NCBI GenBank assembly: GCA_002238415.1
Contig: MPMI01000012.1
Location: forward strand, 50,612 to 114,611
Direction of reading: 5' to 3'
Origin: Desulfurellaceae bacterium bin18
GTDB lineage: Bacteria; Desulfobacterota; Binatia; Bin18
Length of the DNA: 64,000 nt
The translations under genes were made by a program, and so were the position numbers. A model generated the notes under the pieces. It was not told where the DNA came from. It searched no databases and saw only the letters and a program-made list of their open reading frames with translations. Below, piece by piece: positions 23,759 through 32,367 of this stretch (the stretch's first letter is position 1; each line of letters opens with the position of its first letter).

Positions 23759-24388
23759 CTACAGCAGGTATACAAAAGTAAAGACCAAGATCCAGACCAG
23801 GTCCACGAAGTGCCAGTAGAGGCCGACAATTTCCACCGGGCTGGAGTTTTCGCCTAAGAACCTCCCATTCATGCCGGTGAAGAGCACGCAGGTCAGATAC
23901 ACCACGCCGCCGAAGACATGGCAGCCGTGAAAGCCGGTCAGAATATAGAAGGTCGTGCCAAACAGCGGCGCGCCCCACGGGTTGCCGCTCATGGTCATGC
24001 CGACATGGGTCAAATGTGTCCACTCGTAGGCCTGCAGCCCTAAAAATACGGTCCCGACAATAATGGTCAGTAAGAGATATTTGCGGAAGTTCGGCAGGTC
24101 ACTGTGCTTTGCCGCGGACAAGGCTTTGACCATGGTGAAGCTGCTGACAATGAGCAAAAAGGTCATGAACGCGGTGAGCTCGATACCCAGGGCTTCGAGT
24201 GGATTGGGCCAGTCCGGACTGCTGGCGCGCATGGCTCCATATCCAGCTAACAGGCCACCAAAAGACATGGCATCACCCGCCAGAAAGACCCACATACCGA
24301 GTTTGCCCCAACTCTCCGGGGTGACGGGTGACTCTGCCGGCTGCTTGACTGCTGAGTGGGCGTGAGAATCAACAACGGCTTCGCTCAA
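23759..24388 (-). CDS. ctaE: cytochrome c oxidase subunit III (second copy)
   Basis: 209 residues with five membrane helices. The signature region WGKLGMWVFLAGDAMSFGGLL corresponds to the first conserved helix; TFYILTGFHGCHVFGGVVYL and the C-terminal YWHFVDLVWILVFTFVYL are strongly conserved in subunit III. It overlaps the CxxC membrane-protein gene by ATGA. A second subunit III-type gene lies at 24724-25398; they are clearly different in sequence, so this is not a recent duplication. Confidence 0.93.
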   Translation of the reverse strand: MSEAVVDSHAHSAVKQPAESPVTPESWGKLGMWVFLAGDAMSFGGLLAGYGAMRASSPDWPNPLEALGIELTAFMTFLLIVSSFTMVKALSAAKHSDLPNFRKYLLLTIIVGTVFLGLQAYEWTHLTHVGMTMSGNPWGAPLFGTTFYILTGFHGCHVFGGVVYLTCVLFTGMNGRFLGENSSPVEIVGLYWHFVDLVWILVFTFVYLL

Positions 24389-24714
24389 GGTTGCTCCTCC
24401 TCTGGGGTCGTCACTTCCCGAAGGGATGGTAACGCTCCCTGTGCTCGATGCGAACGATTCGTCTTCCAGTAGCGGTAAAAAATCCAGCCGCCGATGGAGC
24501 CAAAGACGACGAAGGGCATAGTCATCATGAAAAAAGCGCTGCGTAACATGCCTTGCGTCACCTGCTCATTCGCGCCGGATAAGAGAGTCTGACACATTGC
24601 GCAGCCTTGCGCTAGGGCCTCCTGGGGTGCTCCACCAGTGCTATATGCTGCCAAAAAAGTCAGCGCTGAAACACCGAACAGGCGAGAGATAAAAGAGGGA
24701 AATCGAGTGCGCAT
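24385..24714 (-). CDS. small exported membrane protein with CxxC in the oxidase operon
   Basis: 109 residues: a hydrophobic leader (LFGVSALTFLAAYSTGG), then GCAMCQTLLSGANEQ, a membrane helix (FFMMTMPFVVFGSIGGWIFY) and a charged tail. CAMC could bind copper or form a disulfide; there is no CxxCH for heme. It sits between the two subunit III genes and overlaps the downstream one by 4 nt, so an assembly or metal-delivery role is plausible. I do not recognise the family with certainty. Confidence 0.7.
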   Translation of the reverse strand: MRTRFPSFISRLFGVSALTFLAAYSTGGAPQEALAQGCAMCQTLLSGANEQVTQGMLRSAFFMMTMPFVVFGSIGGWIFYRYWKTNRSHRAQGALPSLREVTTPEEEQP

Positions 24715-24723
24715 ACGTCCCGT

Positions 24724-25398
24724 TTAATTCAAATACACCAGCGGGAAAAGGACCACCCAGACCGCGCCAACGTAATACCAATACATGCTACATATTTCGA
24801 CCCCGATAGCGTGCTGTTGAGAGAATTTGCCGAGTCTGGCTTGAAACAGCACGACACCGAGCCACAGGACGGCGGCCAGGACATGCAGGCCGTGGCAGCC
24901 GATCAGGGTATAAAAGGTGGCGCCATACATGCCGGCTGAAATAGTGAGTCCGTCGTGGACCAGCTGCACCCACTCAAAGCCTTGCACTCCAAGAAAAATA
25001 CTCCCCAGGAGAGCCGTAATCGCGAGCCAGCGCACAAACGGCTGCTGTTGGTCGGCTTGAATGCAGCGCATTGCCCTCCACATCGTGTAACAACTGAACA
25101 GCAGAAAGCCGGTATTCACCCAGGTGATGCCTACGGGCAGGTATAAATGGCCTGACGGCCAAACCGGACTCCCAAAACGAAAGACCACGTAGGCGCCAAT
25201 CAACCCGGCAAAGAACATGGTCTCTGCCCCAATGAGCATCAGCATGCCCATGCGGGCATTACTGACCGGTGGTCGGGGGATGCTGGGCGGAGGTGGGCCG
25301 CCGCCATGGCCGGGGACAGCCACCAGAGTTTCTGGGGTGTCGTGGGTCGGTGGTTGAGAAGCCGGAAGTCCGGCTGCGAGGACTGATCCGCGTGGCAT
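24724..25398 (-). CDS. ctaE: cytochrome c oxidase subunit III (first copy)
   Basis: 224 residues from ATG at 25398 (MPRGSVLAAGLP). It has the subunit III hallmarks: ARMGMLMLIGAETMFFAGLIGAY (as MLMLIGAETMFFAGLIGAY), ATFYTLIGCHGLHVLAAVLWL and the C-terminal CSMYWYYVGAVWVVLFPLVYL (as YWYYVGAVWVVLFPLVYL). The N-terminus is Pro- and Gly-rich (PGHGGGPPPPSIPRPP). Longer frames upstream lack membrane homology. It precedes the CxxC protein gene by 9 nt. Confidence 0.9.
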   Translation of the reverse strand: MPRGSVLAAGLPASQPPTHDTPETLVAVPGHGGGPPPPSIPRPPVSNARMGMLMLIGAETMFFAGLIGAYVVFRFGSPVWPSGHLYLPVGITWVNTGFLLFSCYTMWRAMRCIQADQQQPFVRWLAITALLGSIFLGVQGFEWVQLVHDGLTISAGMYGATFYTLIGCHGLHVLAAVLWLGVVLFQARLGKFSQQHAIGVEICSMYWYYVGAVWVVLFPLVYLN

Positions 25399-25423
25399 AG
25401 ACACTGCCTCTCTCAGGCACAGG

Positions 25424-25540
25424 CTACGCAAAGATAATGAAACACGTCGTTGCAGCAATATACAGCACAATAAAAAACGCGAGTTTCTTGCCGAGTGAAG
25501 AATTCACTTCCTGTCGCTCGGCACGTGTCACTAAGGGCAT
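25424..25540 (-). CDS. 38-residue single-helix membrane peptide
   Basis: A short frame MPLVTRAERQEVNSSLGKK followed by LAFFIVLYIAATTCFIIFA, ending at TAG. It is one charged N-terminal stretch and one membrane helix, typical of small oxidase subunits or operon peptides. It fills the gap between ctaB (stop at 25573) and the first subunit III gene. An alternative non-ATG start after AAGGATC (about 25561) would add about 7 residues. It is too short for homology by eye; the support is reading frame, hydrophobicity and position. Confidence 0.55.
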   Translation of the reverse strand: MPLVTRAERQEVNSSLGKKLAFFIVLYIAATTCFIIFA

Positions 25541-25572
25541 GGGCGTCTCTCGTTCTTCGATAATACTGATCC

Positions 25573-26475
25573 TTACAGAGGTAACTTATCGAGAGCCATG
25601 GCTGTCAGCAAGACCGGCAAATAGACGAGTGAAACAAACATGAGTTGACGGGCGGAGGCACGCGAACGGGTGCGCGCCAGACGAATGCCGTACCACAGAA
25701 ATAGGCAGCCCAGCCCAAACGCAATGATAAAATAGCGCGGGCCGGTCATGCCGACCAAAGTCGGGAGAAGGCCCACCGCTAATAAGGCCAGACAGTTGAG
25801 CACGACCTGCCGACCCGTACTTTTCCCATCCGGCTCAATCACGGGTAAAAGCTGGAAGCCGGCCCGGGTATAATCCTCCCGATACAGCCACGCAATAGCG
25901 AGCGAGTGGGGCATCTGCCACAAAAACATAATGGTGAATAAAATCCCGGCTTCGATTCCCAGCGTTTCATTGACGGCGGCCCAGCCAATGACCGGGGGAA
26001 GGGCACCAGGAACGGCACCCACAACGCCGCACAAGGAGGTCTTCTTCTTCAGCGGAGTGTAGGCGAACAAGTAGCTAATGGTGATAAAGGCGGTGACCAA
26101 GGCACTCAACGGATTGACCAGCAGCAGGAGGTAGAGGAGGCCGATCATCGTGAGCGCGGCACCAAAGACTAGGGCCTCCAGAGGTTGCAGCCTGCCATCA
26201 GGCAACGGACGTGTCCTGGTCCGCTCCATCAAGGCGTCAGCTTCACATTCCATGAGTTGATTGAGCGCCAGGGTGCCGCCGCCAGCCAAGGCCGTCCCAA
26301 TCAGCGTATGCAAGAGCAGTGTATAGTCAAGGACGAGCCAGGAGCCCAGATAAAACCCCACGGTTGTGGTGACCAGGATCATACTGACCAAGCGCGGCTT
26401 GGTCAGCTCGACAAAGGCGGCCAGCCGCCGTAGGCGTGGCAGGTCGAAGACGACTGTCTGTGTTCGCTGTATCAT
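25573..26475 (-). CDS. ctaB: protoheme IX farnesyltransferase
   Basis: 300 residues from ATG at 26475 (MIQRTQTVVFD), which overlaps the ctaA stop by ATGA. UbiA-type prenyltransferase with about eight membrane helices. The first Asp-rich motif is NQLMECEADALMERTRTRPLP (shown as ECEADALMERTRTRPLP) and the second region has YREDYTRAGFQLLPV. It makes heme O from heme B for the oxidase in this operon. Confidence 0.94.
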   Translation of the reverse strand: MIQRTQTVVFDLPRLRRLAAFVELTKPRLVSMILVTTTVGFYLGSWLVLDYTLLLHTLIGTALAGGGTLALNQLMECEADALMERTRTRPLPDGRLQPLEALVFGAALTMIGLLYLLLLVNPLSALVTAFITISYLFAYTPLKKKTSLCGVVGAVPGALPPVIGWAAVNETLGIEAGILFTIMFLWQMPHSLAIAWLYREDYTRAGFQLLPVIEPDGKSTGRQVVLNCLALLAVGLLPTLVGMTGPRYFIIAFGLGCLFLWYGIRLARTRSRASARQLMFVSLVYLPVLLTAMALDKLPL

Positions 26476-27401
26476 ACGGTGACCCGCTCCGAAAAAATAT
26501 GTGACGCTGCCTCCTGAGGGCTGCGTCCGGTACGATAGGCCCACAGGGTGAACCGGACACTGGTGACCAGCATGAATGCTCCGACGATGACGTGACTGGT
26601 TGCGAGAAGAACCGCTTGAGGCGTCAAGGGACCATGTGGAGCCACATATTTTATGACGTAGGTAAAGAGGCCAAGTCCGACCTGAAGGAGAAGAAGGCGA
26701 CGTAAGATGACGCCTGAGCGTAGCAAGGGACGCTGGGTGGCGTGATAGTGCTGGACATGATCAACCAGGAGAAAGATTGCGATGAAGACCGCAACCGCTC
26801 CCAGGATATGGAGACTCAGGCCAGTCCCGGTATGGCGGAAGAGCGCTCCCAGGATCAACTGGGCGTAGATCAGGCCGACCGTGAGCAGGCCGAGCTGCTG
26901 CGCTTTTTTCGTATCGCCTGCGGGCGACCCCGATTGGCTTGCTCGCCACTCCGCAGAAGTAAACAGGCTGATACTGACAATGAGCGCAAAAAACGCCTGT
27001 GCCAGGCAGGCATGAATGATGGCGATTTTTTGCTCAATCAGCACCACGCGCAGTCCCCCCAGGACACCTTGAACGGTAACTGCGACCAAGGCAATAAGGC
27101 CCAATCGGCGCAGCCACTGCCGTTGCTCTGTGAACCAGAGGACGATTGCCAGGACAATCGTAAGCAAGCCAACCACCGAGCCCAGCAGGCGATGACTATG
27201 TTCGTAGAAGATCCCGCCCACCATCTTTGACCACGGGTATAAGAACATATTATAACCAAAGGTTGTCGGCCAATCGGGCACCACCATACCGACCTCGAGG
27301 CTGGTGACCAGACCACCCAAAAACAGCAGCGGGAGGGTCATCGCTGCCGTCAGAACGGCAATCCGATGAGGCCAAGCAGAGTCGTGATCAAGAGCAGCCA
27401 A
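26472..27401 (-). CDS. ctaA: heme A synthase (COX15/CtaA)
   Basis: Eight-helix membrane protein that converts heme O to heme A. His residues for the two heme sites appear in EHSHRLLGSVVG, HACLAQAFFA, HILGAVAVF and TSHVIVGAF. The TTG at 27401 is preferred because AGGAG lies 6 nt upstream; the open frame continues to another TTG at 27428. That gives 309 residues. It lies between coxA and ctaB in the operon; the coxA stop is about 125 nt upstream. Confidence 0.92.
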   Translation of the reverse strand: MAALDHDSAWPHRIAVLTAAMTLPLLFLGGLVTSLEVGMVVPDWPTTFGYNMFLYPWSKMVGGIFYEHSHRLLGSVVGLLTIVLAIVLWFTEQRQWLRRLGLIALVAVTVQGVLGGLRVVLIEQKIAIIHACLAQAFFALIVSISLFTSAEWRASQSGSPAGDTKKAQQLGLLTVGLIYAQLILGALFRHTGTGLSLHILGAVAVFIAIFLLVDHVQHYHATQRPLLRSGVILRRLLLLQVGLGLFTYVIKYVAPHGPLTPQAVLLATSHVIVGAFMLVTSVRFTLWAYRTGRSPQEAASHIFSERVTV

Positions 27402-27526
27402 GACAGTCTCCTGTACGAAACCGGTCAAGGGTGTGAGGCTGGTCGCTCAAGCCCGGCTGTTCTCCCGAGTGCGGCAGAAACGGCCGGGCAGGTAGTAGGG
27501 AGCCTGACGCATAGCCTCACACTGCG

Positions 27527-29380
27527 TTAGTGTGAGGCCGTGACAGCTTCGGGGCCGAGCTTTCGGTCCTGAGGCAACCAGTCTTCTTTGACCAGCGGCG
27601 AACTGTATTCATACGGACCGCGATAGACCGTGGGTGTTGTCTCGAAGTTGCCGTGGCCCGGAGGAGAGGGGGCGGTCCATTCGAGGGTGTTGGCTTCCCA
27701 CGGATTCTTGTCCGCTTTCTTCCCGGCAATCAGGCTCCAGATAAAGTTTGCGAAAAAGATAAGCTGCGAAAGGCCCAGACAGAAGGCACTCATGGTGATG
27801 AACACATTCCACCACTGCAGGTCGTGCAGGAATTCATACTGCAGGGGGTTATAGATGCGCCGCATGTGGCCGCCCACACCCAGGAAGTGCATGGGGAAAA
27901 AGGCAAGGTTGAAGAAGATATAGGTCAGGGCAAAATGTACTTTGCCCAGGGTTTCGTTCATCATCCGGCCAAATATTTTGGGGAACCAATAGTACAGGGC
28001 GGCAAACATGCCAAAGATGATACCGGCCACCACATAGTGGAAGTGGGCCACGATAAAATAAGTATCGTGGATAAAGATATCGACCGGCGTGGAGGCCATG
28101 TAAATGCCGCTTAAGCCGCCAATGACAAAGTTGGAAACAAAGCCCAGGGCGAAGAGCATCGGACTGGTGAAACGGATATTGCCGCCCCAGAGGGTCCCCA
28201 GCCAGTTAAACGTCTTAATAGCGGAGGGCACGGCAATGACCATCGTGGTCAGCATAAAGGCGGTCCCCAGGACGGGATTCATGCCGCTGACAAACATATG
28301 GTGGCCCCAGACGATCCAGGACAGGAAGGCCAAGGCAATCATGGAAAAGGCCATGGCTTTATAGCCGAAGATCGGTTTACGGGAAAAGGTGGACAGGATA
28401 TCGGATGTGACGCCCATGGCCGGCAACACGAGAATATACACCTCGGGATGACCGAAGAACCAGAACAAATGCTGCCATAAGATGGGCTCGCCGCCACCGC
28501 CCGGCATAAAGAAGCTCGTTCCCATGGTCCGGTCAAAGAGCAACATCCCCAAGGCGGCGGTGAGGACCGGCAAAGCCAGCAGCAGCAGAATGGCGGTGAC
28601 GAACAGCGACCAGATCACCAGCGGCATACGGAACCAGGTCATGCCCGGCGCGCGCATATTCACGACGGTGGTGATGTAGTTGATCGCCCCCATGAGAGAG
28701 GAAACACCCAGGATCAACAGGCTGATAACCCATAGATCGGCACCCGTATCGACCCCGCTCAGGGTGGGGTCTGCCGAGAGGGTGGCATACATGGTCCAGC
28801 CGCCTGCCGCGGCGCCACCTTCGACAAAGAAGCTGTACACAATCATGATCGTCGCCGGGACGGCCGTCCAGAAAGACAGCATATTCAGCACGGGAAAGGC
28901 CATGTCGCCGGCACCGATCATCAGTGGAATGAGGTAATTCCCAAACCCGCCAACCATAAACGGCATCACGACAAAAAAGATCATAATCGTCGCGTGCATG
29001 GTAAAAACGGAGTTGTAAAAGGCAGGGTCCATATGCGCCCCGCCCACAGAGCCCAGGGATTTGGCAAAGTTTGCGCCCGGATAGGGATCGACGTATTCGC
29101 TCAGGCCCTCGACTGCGCCAACCGTGCTGTCCTCGTCCGCAGGATACATAAAGGGCTCGGATATCCAACTGGTAAAAGGCACCGGGGTCTCCGGCCAGGC
29201 GAGTTCCCAGCGCATCATCATGGCTAAGAGACCACCGACGATGAGCATGAGGATGCTGGCGAATATGAACTGGCGACCGATCATTTTGTGGTCGGTCGAG
29301 AAAATATAGGTGCGAATAAACCCGAGCTCGTGATGTTCTGCGTGGGCGTCGTGGGCGGCAGTTGCTCCTGCTTCACTCAT
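27527..29380 (-). CDS. ctaD: cytochrome c oxidase subunit I
   Basis: 617 residues from ATG at 29380 (MSEAGATAAHD) with AGGAGAG upstream. Catalytic core with heme a, heme a3 and CuB. WFFGHPEVYILVLPAMG holds the CuB His and the cross-linked Tyr of A-type oxidases; the paired heme ligands are in HDTYFIVAHFHYV; the K-channel region follows. The N-terminal STDHKMIGRQF and HATIMIFF are conserved. No fused subunit III is seen, and two separate genes follow. Confidence 0.97.
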   Translation of the reverse strand: MSEAGATAAHDAHAEHHELGFIRTYIFSTDHKMIGRQFIFASILMLIVGGLLAMMMRWELAWPETPVPFTSWISEPFMYPADEDSTVGAVEGLSEYVDPYPGANFAKSLGSVGGAHMDPAFYNSVFTMHATIMIFFVVMPFMVGGFGNYLIPLMIGAGDMAFPVLNMLSFWTAVPATIMIVYSFFVEGGAAAGGWTMYATLSADPTLSGVDTGADLWVISLLILGVSSLMGAINYITTVVNMRAPGMTWFRMPLVIWSLFVTAILLLLALPVLTAALGMLLFDRTMGTSFFMPGGGGEPILWQHLFWFFGHPEVYILVLPAMGVTSDILSTFSRKPIFGYKAMAFSMIALAFLSWIVWGHHMFVSGMNPVLGTAFMLTTMVIAVPSAIKTFNWLGTLWGGNIRFTSPMLFALGFVSNFVIGGLSGIYMASTPVDIFIHDTYFIVAHFHYVVAGIIFGMFAALYYWFPKIFGRMMNETLGKVHFALTYIFFNLAFFPMHFLGVGGHMRRIYNPLQYEFLHDLQWWNVFITMSAFCLGLSQLIFFANFIWSLIAGKKADKNPWEANTLEWTAPSPPGHGNFETTPTVYRGPYEYSSPLVKEDWLPQDRKLGPEAVTASH

Positions 29381-29455
29381 GGACTCTCTCCTGTTTTGAT
29401 CCTGGCCGGATGCTGTGTCTGTGGTTTCTCCATTCAGGGTCAACTACTCAGTTGC

Positions 29456-30280
29456 TTATTGAGCGGCGCTGTCAGCCGGAACGTCTTCGGCACTTACGGC
29501 TTCTTCCTCCGTTGCCGCCGGTTCAGCCTCTGCATCGGGCATAGTCTCGGCATCCATGACTGCACCGCTCGCCAAGACTTCCTCGGTTGTTTCTGCCGCG
29601 CTGGCGTCGCTGCCGTTTGTTTCGGCAGGCGGCCAGCGCTTATCATACCAGGCGGCGTAGTCTTCCGGCGTATCGACGTAGAGCGTCCCTTTCATCCCCG
29701 AATGACCGAAGCCGCACAGCTCCGCGCAGGGCGCCTCATAGATGCCAGCCTTATTCGCCTGGAACCAGGCTTCGATGAGCCGGCCGGGCAGCATATCCTG
29801 CTTGAAGCGCAGGTTGGGCATAAAGAGGCTGTGGATGACATCCTTGGAGCCCAAAAAGACGCGCACCGGCTTGCCCACCGGGACATGCATGTCATTGTCA
29901 ACCTGATAGTCGTCGGCGGTTTCAAATTCTCCATCCGGCCCCGGATAGAGCACCTCCCAGTTGAACTGTTTCCCGGTGACGCGGATTTCGACGTCCGTTT
30001 CCGGAACGTTGAGCTTGACCTCTTCCCAGATGCTTTTGCTGGCGAGTCCCAGACCGATAAAGACCAGGGCGGGAACAATGGTCCAGACGAGTTCCAGGCC
30101 GGTGTTGCCATGCGTGTAAACGGCGCGCCGGCTGTCGTCTCGGCGATACTGATAGAGGAAGATGATCATCAACGCCGTGACCAGAATAAAGGCGGCCGCA
30201 GTGATGTAATAGATAAAGTAGAAGAGCGCATCAATGCTTCCCCCGTATGGGGATACATCCTCCGGAAGCCATTGCATCAT
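29456..30280 (-). CDS. ctaC: cytochrome c oxidase subunit II
   Basis: 274 residues; two membrane helices (YFIYYITAAAFILVTALMIIFLY and ELVWTIVPALVFIGLGLA) then a cupredoxin domain. The CuA ligands are in CAELCGFGHSGMKG, with the first His in DVIHSLFMP. No CxxCH, so no fused cytochrome c; electrons must come from a separate carrier. The last ~45 residues are an Ala/Glu-rich low-complexity tail. First gene of the oxidase operon; its promoter lies in 30281-30492. Confidence 0.96.
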   Translation of the reverse strand: MMQWLPEDVSPYGGSIDALFYFIYYITAAAFILVTALMIIFLYQYRRDDSRRAVYTHGNTGLELVWTIVPALVFIGLGLASKSIWEEVKLNVPETDVEIRVTGKQFNWEVLYPGPDGEFETADDYQVDNDMHVPVGKPVRVFLGSKDVIHSLFMPNLRFKQDMLPGRLIEAWFQANKAGIYEAPCAELCGFGHSGMKGTLYVDTPEDYAAWYDKRWPPAETNGSDASAAETTEEVLASGAVMDAETMPDAEAEPAATEEEAVSAEDVPADSAAQ

Positions 30281-30401
30281 GAGATTTCTCAGCCCCTTAT
30301 GTGTGAAGAATTGTTCCTCTTTATACCGGAAAGCAGGACTACCGCAAGGGGAGGGATGGCCTGCTGAATGCGGGGAAATGTGGGTGGAATATCACGCCCG
30401 G

Positions 30402-30454
30402 TATCTCGGGTCGTCGGCTGTGGTCCGACCCTTCACAGCCGACGACCCGAGATA
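30402..30454. repeat. perfect 21-bp inverted repeat between divergent genes
   Basis: The arms at 30402-30422 and 30434-30454 (beginning TATCTCGGGTCGTCGGCTGTG) are exact reverse complements with an 11-nt loop. It lies between the divergent ctaC (minus, start 30280) and the small membrane gene (plus, start 30493), 38 nt before the latter, so a terminator role is unlikely; it could be an operator, an attenuator or a mobile hairpin. Confidence 0.93.
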
Positions 30455-30492
30455 TTGACAACGTCCCGCGGACTCGATACTTCTCCTACTCA

Positions 30493-30678
30493 ATGGTGAA
30501 CAAAACAGGCTGGGATCAGTTTTTAGAAATTATTCTGAAGCCCGATAATATCCCCATCGTGGGCTTGATGTTTTTGATCTTCTATTTTACCTGGCTGGCG
30601 TTTCGCGAGGCGCGGAAAAACGACCAACTGATCGAAGAAGGTCGCGCCGACGAGATCCTGCGGGAGATGCAGAAGTAG
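30493..30678 (+). CDS. small single-helix membrane protein before a ferredoxin
   Basis: 61 residues: a short N-terminus, a membrane helix (IPIVGLMFLIFYFTWLAF) and a charged C-terminal tail (REARKNDQLIEEGRADEIL). There is no clear Shine-Dalgarno upstream. The ferredoxin gene begins 13 nt downstream, so this could anchor the ferredoxin or its partner to the membrane. Family not recognised. Confidence 0.65.
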   Translation: MVNKTGWDQFLEIILKPDNIPIVGLMFLIFYFTWLAFREARKNDQLIEEGRADEILREMQK

Positions 30679-30691
30679 GGAGGCGGACTGC

Positions 30692-31162
30692 ATGCCGTTT
30701 ACTATCATCGCCGAGAACTGCACGGGGTGCAGCGCGTGTGAACAACGCTGTCCAACCAAAGCCATTAGTGGCGATCCCAAAAAAGCCTATCTGATTGAAC
30801 CGACGATGTGCATCGACTGCGGTGCGTGTGGGGTTATCTGTCCCGATGACGCCATCCTTGACACGTATGGCAATCTGACCCAGGTCCTGAAGCGGGTTGA
30901 CCGCCCCATAGCCGTTGTCCACCAGGATAACTGTAACGGCTGCGGGGTGTGTATTGATGTCTGTCCTTTTGACTGTATCTCTCCCTCGGCTGACAACGGC
31001 CCGCAATACCTCGGCCGGGTGCAGGTCGAAGAGAAGACCTGTGTGGGCTGTAAGCTGTGTGAGGAAGTGTGCGGCTGGGAAGGCATTTATATTATGCCGA
31101 CCAGGGAAAAAGAACCCTTCCTGACCTCGATCGGGGTCGAACTCGAAGAATCAACCGCATAG
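30692..31162 (+). CDS. multi-cluster 4Fe-4S ferredoxin-type protein
   Basis: 156 residues with four cysteine clusters: CTGCSACEQRC-P, CIDCGACGVIC-P, CNGCGVCIDVC-P and CVGCKLCEEVC-G. This supports two bacterial-type ferredoxin folds and up to four [4Fe-4S] centres. No signal peptide, so cytoplasmic. GGGAGG precedes the ATG. Paired with a membrane peptide, it may couple a cytoplasmic donor to a membrane complex. The partner enzyme is not in the window. Confidence 0.9.
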   Translation: MPFTIIAENCTGCSACEQRCPTKAISGDPKKAYLIEPTMCIDCGACGVICPDDAILDTYGNLTQVLKRVDRPIAVVHQDNCNGCGVCIDVCPFDCISPSADNGPQYLGRVQVEEKTCVGCKLCEEVCGWEGIYIMPTREKEPFLTSIGVELEESTA

Positions 31163-31192
31163 CCGACCGTTTCACCCGTCGGTAGACCCTTT

Positions 31193-32065
31193 TCAGATAA
31201 TCTTGTTGAGCGGGTACTCGATAATGCCGACCGCTCCATTTTGAATGAGCTGGGGAATCAGCTCACGCACAATCCCCTCGTCAATTACGCTTTCCACGGC
31301 GAACCACTCGGACTCGTACAGGGGCGAGACGGTTGGGGCGGTCAGGCTCGGCAGCATTTTGACAATCCGGTCAAGATATTCCTTCGGCACGTTCATCTTG
31401 AGGCCGACCTTCGCTTCCGCGCTCAGAGCACCTTTGAGCAGCAGGGCAATCTGATTGATCTTATCTCGCTTTTTCGCGTCCTGCATGGCCCGTTTATTGG
31501 CAATAAGCTGCGGGTTAGACCGAAACAGCTCGTGAATGATCTTGAGCCCGTGGGCACGAATGGTTGAGCCTGATTCCGTTACTTCAACAATGGCGTCAAC
31601 CAGGCCATCGGCGGCCTTGGCCTCGGTTGCTCCCCAGGAAAACTCGACATCGACCCGAATACCCCGTTCGTCGAAATAGCGCTGGGTATAACGCACCAGT
31701 TCGGTCGCAATTTTTTTTCCGTTCAGATCGGCGAGCTCCCGGATGGGCGAATCCTGCGGAATGGCGAGCACCCAGCGTGTCGGCTGAAAGCTGGCTTTGG
31801 AATACACCAAGTCGATAATGGGCTCGACGTCAGCGTTGTTTTCCATAATCCAGTCTTTACCGGTGATGCCGGCATCCAGGGTACCGGACTCGACATAGCG
31901 CGCCATTTCCTGAGCCCGGACCAGCGCGCAACGCAGGCTTGGGTCATCAATACTGGGGAAATAGCTGCGTGAGCTGGTCGATACTTTCCAACCGGACTTT
32001 TTGAAAAGCTCAATTGTCGTTGCCTCCAGACTTCCTTTGGGAAGTCCAAGCCTCAAAATTTCCAT
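31193..32065 (-). CDS. hisG: ATP phosphoribosyltransferase, long form
   Basis: 290 residues from ATG at 32065 ([14 protein letters not shown]); the upstream open frame lacks homology. First step of histidine synthesis: ATP plus PRPP to phosphoribosyl-[21 protein letters not shown] is the typical start, [10 protein letters not shown] and [15 protein letters not shown] are the substrate-binding segments, and the last ~70 residues are the ferredoxin-like regulatory domain of the HisZ-independent type. No other his genes are adjacent. Confidence 0.94.
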   Translation of the reverse strand: MEILRLGLPKGSLEATTIELFKKSGWKVSTSSRSYFPSIDDPSLRCALVRAQEMARYVESGTLDAGITGKDWIMENNADVEPIIDLVYSKASFQPTRWVLAIPQDSPIRELADLNGKKIATELVRYTQRYFDERGIRVDVEFSWGATEAKAADGLVDAIVEVTESGSTIRAHGLKIIHELFRSNPQLIANKRAMQDAKKRDKINQIALLLKGALSAEAKVGLKMNVPKEYLDRIVKMLPSLTAPTVSPLYESEWFAVESVIDEGIVRELIPQLIQNGAVGIIEYPLNKII

Positions 32066-32367
32066 ATCGTCTCTTTTACTAACCCTGTGGTGTTTGGATT
32101 TTCGTGCGGCGTGTGACAGCCCGACACGTCCGATCTGACTGAGGGGACCCGTCCTGGCCTGACGCAAGTCTGTCTATTTCTTGCCCGCATCTCCTACCAC
32201 AACGGACTGCCTGCCGCAAGTAAAGCCCGCCGCCGCATGGTGGAGAGCCCAGGAGCGGAGCGAGCAGCACCGGAATAGGCGTTCTCCCGCGTCTTTGCTA
32301 CATATGGCAGGCGACGAATGGAATATGTTTGAACCGTGAAAATGCGATTCAGCGGGAGATGATGTCT
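32066..32367. other. divergent intergenic region between hisG and lpxD
   Basis: Holds the promoters of both genes. I see no small frame, hairpin or riboswitch-like structure that I can support. GC-rich with several CGG/GCC runs. Confidence 0.5.

Noticed and set aside
29288..30367. 359-codon plus-strand frame
   Set aside because: Antisense to cytochrome oxidase subunits I and II, which carry all expected ligands.
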